Below, one piece after another: positions 7,316 through 16,200 of a stretch of 64,000 nt of DNA. The position numbers were made by a program, and so were the translations under genes. Each line of letters begins with the position of its first letter. Position 1 is the first letter of the stretch. The notes under the pieces were generated by a model. It was not told the origin of the DNA and did no database searches. It saw nothing but the letters and a program-made list of their open reading frames with translations. The stretch comes from Alkaliphilus serpentinus (GTDB lineage: Bacteria; Bacillota; Clostridia; Peptostreptococcales; Natronincolaceae), in the NCBI RefSeq assembly GCF_009017255.1, contig NZ_WBZB01000013.1:1-64000 (forward strand). The letters are read 5' to 3'.

Positions 7316-8320
7316 TTACCTATTCCTGATTCCTATTGCACAATGAGAACCGTCCCCGTTGTGCATGAAGGCTTTCCTTACTTCTTCAACAACTCTTTCA
7401 CGCACTTCTTCTATGGTACCTTTTAATGTGGCTCCTGAGGCTTTTTTATGGCCTCCTCCACCAAATGCCTTGGCTATTTCATTAACATCAATATTGGTTT
7501 TAGACCGAAGGCTGATTTTTATTAGGTTTTTATCTACTTCCTTGAGGGTTACTGCGACCTCTACTCCCTTTATATCTCTACCATAATTAATTATACTATC
7601 GGTTTCATCAGGGTCAAGACTATATTTGTTAAGCATTTGCAAGGATATTGTTGCCAATGCCAGCTTACCATCTATTAGAATCTCTAAACTTTTTAGGAAT
7701 TCTCCTAAAAATTTCACTCCCTTATAGGAATTGTTCTGAAAAAGATGGATAGTGATATCCTCTATATCAACTCCTAATTCCAAAAGCTTTGCCACTACTC
7801 TATGGGTTTCAGGAGAAGTGTTGTCGTATTTAAAGCTTCCGGTGTCGGTTACAATCCCAACATATAGACAGGTGGCTACTTCTGGCGTTATGGGCAGCTG
7901 CAGAATCTCATCTATTAGGTGGTATACCATTTGACTTGTTGATGAAGCTTTTACATCTATAATGTTTATATCCCCATAATGATTATTACTAACATGATGG
8001 TCGATATTCACTAAATTCTTGGTTCTGTCAGCCAACGACCGGCTGCTACCAAGACGATCTATGTCCCCACAATCCAACACAAAGGTTATGTCAAATTCTT
8101 CGAGCTCCTCTTCCTTGAACATTATAAAGCGATGTACCTCTGGCAAAAATTCATATTTTGCTGGAAGTACATCATTTATATATAATGTTACATTAGAATT
8201 AATTGTACTTAAGGTAACAGCCAAAGCTAAAGCAGAACCAAGACTGTCTCCGTCTGGATTAATATGGGATATAACGGCAATGTTTTTAGCACTAAAAACC
8301 ATGTCTTTAAGATTGTTCAT
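7316..8320 (-). CDS. nrnA: Bifunctional oligoribonuclease / pAp phosphatase NrnA
   Basis: This DHH/DHHA1 phosphoesterase of 334 residues degrades nanoRNA and dephosphorylates pAp. The motifs SHINPDGDSLGSA (about residues 18-30), VLDCGD (81-86) and IDHH (106-109) bind metals. GGGGHKKASGA near residue 290 is the DHHA1 substrate motif. About 16 C-terminal residues, beginning MHNGDGSHC and ending IRNR, lie beyond the normal end of the family and are encoded by a REP-like hairpin (7338-7364) and its flank. The repeat has therefore replaced or extended the native end. It lies between rbfA and truB, the usual place. AAAGGA precedes the ATG. Confidence 0.93.
   Translation of the reverse strand: MNNLKDMVFSAKNIAVISHINPDGDSLGSALALAVTLSTINSNVTLYINDVLPAKYEFLPEVHRFIMFKEEELEEFDITFVLDCGDIDRLGSSRSLADRTKNLVNIDHHVSNNHYGDINIIDVKASSTSQMVYHLIDEILQLPITPEVATCLYVGIVTDTGSFKYDNTSPETHRVVAKLLELGVDIEDITIHLFQNNSYKGVKFLGEFLKSLEILIDGKLALATISLQMLNKYSLDPDETDSIINYGRDIKGVEVAVTLKEVDKNLIKISLRSKTNIDVNEIAKAFGGGGHKKASGATLKGTIEEVRERVVEEVRKAFMHNGDGSHCAIGIRNR
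7338..7364. repeat. REP-like palindrome read into the end of nrnA
   Basis: GCACAATG and CGTTGTGC pair (one G-T wobble) around a loop containing GAACCGTCCC. The GGGACGGTTC core with a GCACAA stem resembles REP-type hairpins that are scattered in Clostridia and are often associated with RAYT/IS200-like transposases; I recognise this from memory. No transposase is present in the window. Confidence 0.65.
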
Positions 8321-8388
8321 ATTAGAGTTATCCTTTCATTCCTAAAGGAAAAATATAACATTTGTTAAAATACTAAAATGTTCACGGA

Positions 8389-8793
8389 TTAATCTTCAAT
8401 TTTAAATTCTTCCTCTTCAGAATCCCTATTTATAGTCTCCTGCTTATTGACACGATCTATTACCTTTTGTATCTCAAAGCCCTTTTCAATAGATTGATCT
8501 AATTTAAAGATTACTTCAGGAGTATATCTGGCAGATATTTTTTTGCCAATCTCTCGTCTTACGAATCCACTACTGTTCTTTAAGGCTTCAAGGGTTGTTT
8601 CCTTCTCTTCTTCACTACCTAATACACTAATATAAACCATAGCATACCTTAAGTCCCTTGTTACCTCCACCACGGTTACACTGGTCATGGGGGCAATTCT
8701 AGGGTCTCTAAGCTCGTTTCTAATTATATGACTTATCAGTTTTTTGATTTCCTCTGAAAGTCTGCTAACCCTCGGATACGCCAAAGTCCTCAT
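8389..8793 (-). CDS. rbfA: Ribosome-binding factor A
   Basis: This KH-like 30S maturation factor has 134 residues. The pattern [17 protein letters not shown], then ELRDPRI and [12 protein letters not shown], is typical. The C-terminus is acidic. It lies 5 bases after infB, the standard order. The ATG at 8793 has its AGGAAGG ribosome site only 3 bases away. A TTG at 8784, giving MAYPRVSRL, has better spacing (9 bases) and resembles family starts more closely, so the true start may be nine bases downstream. Confidence 0.93.
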   Translation of the reverse strand: MRTLAYPRVSRLSEEIKKLISHIIRNELRDPRIAPMTSVTVVEVTRDLRYAMVYISVLGSEEEKETTLEALKNSSGFVRREIGKKISARYTPEVIFKLDQSIEKGFEIQKVIDRVNKQETINRDSEEEEFKIED

Positions 8794-8798
8794 CCTTC

Positions 8799-10997
8799 CT
8801 ATGATCTTTCTATTTCCTGCATTTTATATGCTTCTATAATGTCTCCATCCTTTACATCATTGTAATGATCTATACCAATACCGCACTCATATCCGGTAGC
8901 TACTTCCTTTACATCATCCTTAAATCTTCTTAAGGAGCTAATGGTACCTTCGTGAATTACGATACCATCACGAACTAGCCGAATACTTGCGCTTCTGATG
9001 ATCTTACCTTCAATTACATAGCAGCCTGCAACAACCCCAGCACCTGGAACCTTAAAGGTGGCACGCACTTGGGCTTTTCCTAGCTCCACCTCTTTAAATT
9101 CAGGGTCAAGCATACCCTTCATTGCGGCTTCAATATCTTCTATGGCATTATAGATAATTCTATAGGTTCTTAAATCTACAGCTTCCTGTTCAGCTAAGGA
9201 GGTAGCTCCAGAGGTTGGCCTCACGTTAAAGCCGATAATAATGGCGTTAGATGCAGATGCCAGCATAACATCGGTTTCAGTAATGGCTCCTACACCCCCA
9301 TGAATAGGTCTAATCATTACCTTATCATTAGAAAGCTTATTTAAGGATTGCTTAACAGCTTCTACTGAACCCTGTACATCAGCCTTTACAATGATATTTA
9401 ACTCCTTAATTTCACCCTGTTGCATTTGACTATATAATGCATCAAGGGAGATCTTCTGACTGGCCTTAAGCTGCTGCTCTTTGATTTTATCAATACGCTT
9501 TTCAGCAATTGTTCTAGCAAGCTTATCATCAGCTACCACCACCATCTGGTCACCGGCAGCTGGAACGTCGTTTAATCCAGTAATCTCAACAGCTGTCGAA
9601 GGAGGTGCAATCTTAACTCGTTTTCCTTTATCGTTAACCATAGCCCTAACTCTACCATAGGTATTACCAATAACAACAGAATCTCCCACCTTTAGAGTAC
9701 CCTTTTGTACAAGGATGGTTGCAACGGAGCCCCTACCTTTATCCAGCTGGGCCTCTATTACTACACCAATTGCATCTCTATTTGGATTGGCCTTAAGCTC
9801 CTCCACTTCTGCTACCAGTAGAATCATTTCCAATAGTTCATCAATATTGATGCCTTGAAGGGCTGAAACTGCTACAGAGATGATATCTCCACCCCATTCT
9901 TCAATTAATACTCCATGCTCTGATAATTCCTGCTTTACTCTGTCGGGGTTGGCCCCTGGTTTATCGATTTTATTAATTGCTACAATAATAGGTACACCTG
10001 CAGCCTTAGCATGGTTAATAGCTTCTACAGTTTGAGGCATAACACCATCATCTGCTGCAACAACCAATATGGCAATGTCCGTTGCCTTTGCACCCCTAGC
10101 CCTCATAGCAGTAAAGGCCTCATGACCAGGAGTATCTAAAAATACGATCTTCTTACCATTTATATGAACCTCAGAAGCACCAATGTGCTGGGTGATTCCT
10201 CCAGCCTCCCGCTCGGTTACCTTGGTCTCTCTTATGGCATCCAACAGTGATGTTTTTCCATGATCAACGTGCCCCATAACCGTTACAACTGGTGGTCTTG
10301 GTTTTAAATCACTCTCTTTATCCTCTGGGATTACGATATCTTTAACCTCATCGGTTGCTTCCTTTTCTTGAGCTTTTACAACCTCAAAGTCAAAGTCCGC
10401 TGCAATCTTTTCAGCCGTCTCAAAATCAATTTCCTGATTCATGGCCGCCATTACTCCGGATTGAATCAGCTTTGTAATAACTTCATTTACAGGTCTTTTT
10501 ATGAGCTCAGCGAAATCCTTAACTATGATTTTTTCATTTATTTCAATTAACTTTTTGTCGTTATTTTCCATGGTTTTCTGTTCTTCCTTTACTGTTTCGC
10601 GACTTAGCTGCTTATTGTTTTTGTTACTATTACTATTATTCTTATGATTTTTATGATTCTTATTCTTCTTTTTACCCTCATGAGGATTTGGATTGTTAGC
10701 ATTAACTACCTTAGTTTCTGCTTTATTTACTTTAGTTTCTACCTTAGCTTCTACCTTGGTTTCTACCTTATTGCCTTTAGTTTCTACCTTCTTTTCAACA
10801 GTTTGCTTTTCTTTTTTACTATTAGCCTTCTCTTTTTTATCCTCAGACAATAAGTCAATGACTAAATTAGCTTCTTCGTCCTCTAATGTACTCATGTGAT
10901 TACTTACTTCAACTGATAAATCCTTTAATTTCTCGATGAGATCTTTACTGCTTATGCCAAGTTCCTTCGCTAGTTGATAAACTCTAAACTTTGACAA
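8799..10997 (-). CDS. infB: Translation initiation factor IF-2
   Basis: IF-2 is the GTPase that places initiator tRNA on the 30S subunit. The 732-residue protein has an N-terminal IF2-N helix domain ([15 protein letters not shown]) and then a charged linker. A second IF2-N-like domain follows (about residues 155-185). The G domain carries GHVDHGKT (near 242-249), DTPGHEAF and NKID. The C-terminal domains bind fMet-tRNA. The linker holds degenerate VETK-type repeats (about residues 71-96) and an Asn/Lys-rich tract. The start is placed at TTG (10997), because AGGGGGTG lies 6 bases upstream and [13 protein letters not shown] matches the family. A GTG 9 bases further up overlaps that site. Confidence 0.95.
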   Translation of the reverse strand: MSKFRVYQLAKELGISSKDLIEKLKDLSVEVSNHMSTLEDEEANLVIDLLSEDKKEKANSKKEKQTVEKKVETKGNKVETKVEAKVETKVNKAETKVVNANNPNPHEGKKKNKNHKNHKNNSNSNKNNKQLSRETVKEEQKTMENNDKKLIEINEKIIVKDFAELIKRPVNEVITKLIQSGVMAAMNQEIDFETAEKIAADFDFEVVKAQEKEATDEVKDIVIPEDKESDLKPRPPVVTVMGHVDHGKTSLLDAIRETKVTEREAGGITQHIGASEVHINGKKIVFLDTPGHEAFTAMRARGAKATDIAILVVAADDGVMPQTVEAINHAKAAGVPIIVAINKIDKPGANPDRVKQELSEHGVLIEEWGGDIISVAVSALQGINIDELLEMILLVAEVEELKANPNRDAIGVVIEAQLDKGRGSVATILVQKGTLKVGDSVVIGNTYGRVRAMVNDKGKRVKIAPPSTAVEITGLNDVPAAGDQMVVVADDKLARTIAEKRIDKIKEQQLKASQKISLDALYSQMQQGEIKELNIIVKADVQGSVEAVKQSLNKLSNDKVMIRPIHGGVGAITETDVMLASASNAIIIGFNVRPTSGATSLAEQEAVDLRTYRIIYNAIEDIEAAMKGMLDPEFKEVELGKAQVRATFKVPGAGVVAGCYVIEGKIIRSASIRLVRDGIVIHEGTISSLRRFKDDVKEVATGYECGIGIDHYNDVKDGDIIEAYKMQEIERS

Positions 10998-11009
10998 GCT
11001 AATCACCCC

Positions 11010-11327
11010 CTATAAGCCTTTACCTTCTTCATCAATAAGCTCCATAAGCTTATTTGCAAAACCTTTATCCTTTATAGCTACTACTGCTCTACTGCCCTTA
11101 CCTATAGCAGCTCCAAGTGTGTTCTTTGTACCAATGATTCTTAATGGTATTTTCCTATAGGTTGTTTTGTCATGAAAGGTCTTTTTCGAATTCACTGAAG
11201 CATCATCGGCCAGAAGAACTAAATTAACACGATTTTTTCTTATTTCTATTCTACAGGTATCTTCACCTGAAGCAATAACTCCTGCCTTCATTGCAAAGCC
11301 CAGAAGATTATATATTTTATCATTCAC
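11010..11327 (-). CDS. ylxQ: L7Ae-family ribosomal protein YlxQ
   Basis: This small protein of 105 residues belongs to the L7Ae/L30e/S12e RNA-binding fold. Key stretches are LLGFAMKAGVIASGEDTC, LVLLADDAS and GAAIGKGSRAVVAIKD. Family members bind kink-turn RNA. It starts at GTG and overlaps the end of rnpM by 8 bases (GTGAATGA). It lies between rnpM and infB, as ylxQ does in B. subtilis. Its exact RNA target is not evident from the sequence. Confidence 0.9.
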   Translation of the reverse strand: MNDKIYNLLGFAMKAGVIASGEDTCRIEIRKNRVNLVLLADDASVNSKKTFHDKTTYRKIPLRIIGTKNTLGAAIGKGSRAVVAIKDKGFANKLMELIDEEGKGL

Positions 11328-11589
11328 CCTTATCTAACTCCTGTATAAGTTTATTATAAACCTCATCGGAAATACTACATTCAAAGGCTCTATTTAATGC
11401 CTTTGTTTTTTTAGCCTTTTCAAAGCAGGGTATATTATAGCAGATATAGGCACCTCTTCCGTTGGCCTTACCTGTTAAGTCAACTTTAACTTCACCCTCC
11501 TGGTTTTTCACTACTCTAATAAGTTCCTTTTTAGGCTTCATCTCGTTGCAGCCTACACACTTTCTCAAAGGAATTTTTTTTGTTTTCAT
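11320..11589 (-). CDS. rnpM: RnpM/YlxR-family RNA-binding protein
   Basis: This 89-residue protein belongs to the YlxR family, which was recently named RnpM in B. subtilis as a modulator of RNase P. The typical RKCVGCNEMKPKKELIRVV start and the GRGAYIC motif are present, with Cys at 11, 14, 50 and 55. The start was set at MKTKKIPLRKC, which has AGGAGTG 4 bases upstream; an upstream ATG inside nusA has no ribosome site. It sits between nusA and ylxQ, the conserved order. Confidence 0.92.
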   Translation of the reverse strand: MKTKKIPLRKCVGCNEMKPKKELIRVVKNQEGEVKVDLTGKANGRGAYICYNIPCFEKAKKTKALNRAFECSISDEVYNKLIQELDKGE

Positions 11590-11593
11590 ACAA

Positions 11594-12640
11594 TCACTCC
11601 TGATTTTCCTTAGCCTGACTTTCACTCTTAATATCGATCTTCCAACCGGTAAGCTTTGCAGCTAAACGAGCATTTTGTCCTTCCTTACCGATGGCCAAGG
11701 ATAATTGATAATCTGGAACAACAACCTTTGCTGTTTTTTCCTCTAAATTAATATCTGCCGTAACCACCTTTGCAGGGCTTAGTGCACTGGATATAAATTC
11801 AGCGGGGTCTTTACTATACTTTATGATATCAATTTTTTCACCCTTTAGCTCATCTACAATTGTCTGTACCCTTGCACCCTTAGGACCAACACAAGCACCC
11901 ACTGGATCAACATTGGGATCCTTTGATTCAACAGCAATTTTGGTTCTAGAGCCGGCTTCCCTTGAAATACTCTTTATTTCCACAACCCCATCATGGATTT
12001 CTGGAACCTCTAATTCAAATAATCGTTTAATTAATCCAGGGTGGGTTCTAGATACAACAATTTGTGGTCCTTTTGTGGTTTTTTTCACTTCTACTATGTA
12101 GGTTTTGATTCTTTCTCCATGATTATATTCTTCATTGGGCATTTGCTCAGTTGGCCCAAGAATAGCTTCGGTTTTACCTAGATTAATATACACCATGCCC
12201 TTTGCAACCCTTGCGACATTCCCAGTTATAATATCAGATTCTCTATTTATAAATTCATTAAATACTACACCTCGTTCGGCTTCCCTAATTCTTTGAACAA
12301 CCACCTGTTTAGCAGTTTGGGCAGCTATTCTTCCAAAATTTCTAGGGGTTACCTCCCGTTCGACTATATCTCCAACCTCATATTTAGGATTTATGGCTCT
12401 TGCATCCTCAAGGGAAATTTCAAGTAGGTCATCCTCAACTTCTTCTACAACGTTTTTTTGGGAGTAAACATGTACATCTCCCTTGTCTTTATCGATTTCT
12501 ACCCGAACATTTTGAGATGTTCCAAAGTTCCTTTTGTAGCTAGAAATCAACGCTGCTTCTAGGGCTTCTATTAGTATATCCTTTGAGATACCCTTATCTT
12601 TTTGAATCTGCTGCAGCGCTTCAATAAACTCAATATTCAT
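11594..12640 (-). CDS. nusA: Transcription termination/antitermination factor NusA
   Basis: NusA binds RNA polymerase and controls pausing and termination. This 348-residue protein has the N-terminal polymerase-binding domain (EALQQIQKDKGISKDILIEALE), an S1 domain (about 135-200), and two KH domains. The first KH contains VDPVGACVGPKGARVQTI and the second LAIGKEGQNARLAAKLTGW. It lacks the acidic C-terminal repeats of enterobacteria, as expected in Firmicutes. GGAGGG precedes the ATG. It lies between rimP and rnpM. Confidence 0.97.
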   Translation of the reverse strand: MNIEFIEALQQIQKDKGISKDILIEALEAALISSYKRNFGTSQNVRVEIDKDKGDVHVYSQKNVVEEVEDDLLEISLEDARAINPKYEVGDIVEREVTPRNFGRIAAQTAKQVVVQRIREAERGVVFNEFINRESDIITGNVARVAKGMVYINLGKTEAILGPTEQMPNEEYNHGERIKTYIVEVKKTTKGPQIVVSRTHPGLIKRLFELEVPEIHDGVVEIKSISREAGSRTKIAVESKDPNVDPVGACVGPKGARVQTIVDELKGEKIDIIKYSKDPAEFISSALSPAKVVTADINLEEKTAKVVVPDYQLSLAIGKEGQNARLAAKLTGWKIDIKSESQAKENQE

Positions 12641-12655
12641 TTTTTTATGCCCTCC

Positions 12656-13120
12656 TTAAAATTTTATTGCTAATCTGGTTATTGCAATCTTATCCCTTGG
12701 TATCTGCAATGTATCGGAATGATTAATCTTTAACATGATATGATTATTCTCAAGACCCATTAATTGGCCTTCTAATAGTTTTTGCCCATTTATTGCTTCG
12801 AAAAGCTTAAGCTCCACCAGTTCACCCTTGAATTTTTGAAAATCCTTATCCTTTTTTAAGGGCCTATCTATCCCCGGGGATGAAACCTCTAAAAAGTAGT
12901 TTTCTGGAATTGGATCCCTTTCATCTAATTTTTCACTTAGGGCTTCACTAATTCCCTGGCAGTCATCTAAGGTAATGCCACCGGGCTTATCAACATAAAC
13001 CCTAAGATAGCGATGGGGACCTTCTTTTTTGAATTCTATATCCACCAGTTCATAGTTCCCTGACTCAATAATGGGTGTAACCAGTTCTTCTGTGATTTTT
13101 TCGACTTTGTTTTGACCCAT
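12656..13120 (-). CDS. rimP: Ribosome maturation factor RimP
   Basis: RimP assists 30S assembly. The 154-residue protein has the typical two-domain form. Near residue 50 the motif RVYVDKPGGITLDDCQ is followed by SEKLDERDPIPENYFLEVSSPGIDRPL, the RimP signature, and a small Sm-like barrel follows. GGGAGG lies 7 bases before the ATG. It is the first gene of the translation operon rimP to ribF and begins after a 171-base gap holding a hairpin and a promoter-like sequence. Confidence 0.96.
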   Translation of the reverse strand: MGQNKVEKITEELVTPIIESGNYELVDIEFKKEGPHRYLRVYVDKPGGITLDDCQGISEALSEKLDERDPIPENYFLEVSSPGIDRPLKKDKDFQKFKGELVELKLFEAINGQKLLEGQLMGLENNHIMLKINHSDTLQIPRDKIAITRLAIKF

Positions 13121-13134
13121 TTTATAACCTCCCT

Positions 13135-13162
13135 ATATTAAGTTTTATATTGTTATTGTCAA
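13135..13162 (-). promoter_or_regulatory. Promoter-like sequence just before rimP
   Basis: TTGACA (13157-13162) is a perfect -35 box. TAATAT (13135-13140) lies 16 bases downstream on the minus strand. Transcription would start inside or beside the rimP ribosome site, leaving almost no leader, so either the true promoter lies a little further up or the transcript is nearly leaderless. Confidence 0.4.
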
Positions 13163-13225
13163 CATTTTAGCCCGAATTATTCCATATGGTTCCTGAATAG
13201 TTTTTATATGTCTAGTATAACAGGA

Positions 13226-13248
13226 AAGAGTGGGGAACTCCCACTCTT
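13226..13248 (-). terminator. Hairpin between polC and rimP
   Basis: A perfect 9-bp stem (AAGAGTGGG/CCCACTCTT, loop of 5) lies 43 bases after the polC stop. The following minus-strand sequence TCCTG is not T-rich, so termination is plausible but not certain. It marks the likely boundary between the polC unit and the translation operon. Confidence 0.5.
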
Positions 13249-13291
13249 CCATAGTAACCTATTGGATTACCTAAAGTATATCATAAGGTTA

Positions 13292-16200
13292 TTAGCCTTG
13301 CAAGCTAAAAAGGGTTAATTGGTTAGTTTTTGGTAAATCACTAATACATCCATGACTTACCAGTGCTTCAATAACGGTTTTGGTTACCTTTGTACGTTCT
13401 CTTAGATCCTCTAGGGAAATGAATTCTCCCTGTTTTCTGGCTTCTACTATATTCCTAGCTGCATTTTGTCCTACTCCCTGTAGGGATTTTAAAGGGGGTA
13501 GAAGCTTTCCATCTACAATTTGAAAGCGATCTGCATCTGATTGATAAATATCTACCGGTAGCAAGGATATACCCCTCAAATACATTTCCATGGCTACCTC
13601 TAAAACCGTTAAAAGATTTTTCTCCTTAGCCATTATTTTATTATCCTGTTCCTTTTCCTGATCATCTAGAGCCTTGATTTTATTGATAACCGCATCCTTT
13701 CCCTTCACAATCAGGTCTGCATCAAAGTCCTCTGCCTTGGTGGTAAAATAGGTGGCATAAAAGGCCTCAGGGTGGTATACCTTAAAATAGGCGATTCTAA
13801 AGGACATCATAACATAGGCAGATGCATGGGCCTTTGGGAACATATATTTTATTTTATTACAGGAATCTATATACCATTGGGGTACATTGTTTTCCTTCAT
13901 CAGCTCTTCATCTTCTGGCTTTAACCCCTTACCCTTTCTAACGTTCTCCATAATCTTAAAGGATGCTTTTTTAGGGAGTCCCCTGTAGATTAAGTAGTTC
14001 ATTATATCATCACGGGTTGAAATAACATCCTTAAGCTCTGCAATATTGCCCCTAACCAGCTCTTGGGCATTGTTCAACCAAACATCCGTCCCGTGGGACA
14101 ATCCACTTATCCGCACCAATTCAGCAAAGGTTGTGGGTTTAGTATCCATCAGCATTTGTCTTACGAATTTCGTACCGAATTCAGGAATGCCTAAGGTTCC
14201 AACCTCAAGGCCCAACTCCTTAGCAGTGATCCCTAAGGCCTCAGTGCTGGTGAATATACTGACGGTTTTTTTGTCATCTAGAGGGATAAGCTGTGCATTT
14301 ACTCCAGTTAAATCCTCCAGCATCTTAATGATGGTAGGTACATCGTGGCCCAGTATGTCAAGCTTAAGCAATCGACCACTTATGGAATGATAATCGAAAT
14401 GGGTGGTAATCACTCCAGAACTAGAATCGTTGGCTGGATATTGTATTGGGGTAAACTCATGGATGTCTCTATCAGCTGGAACAATCATAACTCCACCTGG
14501 ATGTTGACCTGAGGTTCGCTTAACCCCAGTACAGCCAAGGGTAAGTCTGTTTATTTCAGCTGAGGAAGCATGAATTTCCCTTTCATCTAGATATTTTTTG
14601 ACAAATCCATAGGCTGTTTTATCAGCAATTGTACCAATTGTACCTGCACGATATACCTTACCCCTACCGAATAGCTCCTCGGTGTATTTATGGGCTTCAC
14701 TTTGATACTCCCCGGCAAAGTTTAAGTCTATATCAGGCTCTTTATCCCCTTCAAAGCCTAAAAAAACCTCAAAGGGAATATCATGCCCTTCTTTAATCAG
14801 GGTGTTTTGGCATTGAGGACAGGTTTTATCCGGCAAATCTGCCCCTGCCCCATAGGAACCATCGGTGATAAACTCTGAATGTTTACAATAGGAGCAAATA
14901 TAATGGGGTGGCAGAGGATTTACTTCTGTTATATCACTCATGGTGGCGGCAAAGGAGGATCCAACTGAACCCCTTGAACCAACCAAGTATCCATCGGATA
15001 AGGATTTCGTAACCAGTTTTTGTGCAATGATATACATTACAGCATAGCCATTGCTTATAATAGAGTTTAGTTCCCTATCCAATCTAGATTGTACTATCTC
15101 TGGTAGTGGATTTCCATAGATTCTTTCAGCTTTGCTATAGCATAGTCTTCTAAGCTCGTCATCGGAGCCTTCAATTACTGGTGGAAATGTGCCATCGGGA
15201 ATTGGTATGAGTTCTTCAATCTCTTCACTGATTCTTAGGGTATTGGTAATGACCACCTCTTCAGCTTTTTCCCTACCTAGATAGGAGAACTCCTCCATCA
15301 TTTCATTGGTGGTCTTCAAATAAAGGGGTGCTTGGTCATCTGAATCTGAAAAACCCTGACCTGCCATTAAGATTCTTCTAAATACTTCATCTCGCCTATC
15401 TAAAAAATGAACATCTCCTGTTGCTACAACAGGAATTCCCAGTTCCTCACCTATGGATACTATTCGTTTATTGATTCCTCTAATATCCTCAATACTTGCC
15501 AATATTCCTTTATCGATCATGAAATGATTATTAGCCACGGGCTGTATTTCTAAAAAATCATAATAGCTGGCGATCTCCTTTACGAAGTCAGCGGAGGGGT
15601 TGGCTACAGCTGCCTTAAAAAGCTCTCCAGCCTCACAGGCGGATCCTATAATCAGGCCTTCACGATACTTATTTAACAAACTCTTAGGGATTCTAGGCTT
15701 TTTATAGAAATAGTTTATATGGGATTCCGAAACCAATCTATATAGATTTTGTAATCCGGTATAATTTTTTACATGAATCAATACATGGTAGCTTTCAAGC
15801 TTAGTGAAGTCCAGTTGGGTACTTAGCTTCTGATTAATGTCCCCTAGGGTATTTATATTTCTTCCTTTAATCATAGCTACAAACTTTATAAAGATTTCTG
15901 CAGTAGCCTTAGCATCATCCACTGCCCTATGATGATTATCCAGCTTTATATCCAACTCCTTTGCAATGACATCTAGCTTATGTCTTTTTAGGTTTTTTAA
16001 GAGGACCCGTGCCAGCTTTAGAGTATCAATAACTGGATTTTTTAACTGTAGCCCCATTTTAGTGGCATTTTCTCTTATAAAGCCCACATCGAAGGATGCA
16101 TTGTGGGCTACTATTGGTACCTCTCCTATAAACTCTAAAAATCTAGGTAAGACCGTTTCAATGGAGGGGGCATTCTTCACCATTTCATCCGTTATTCCCG

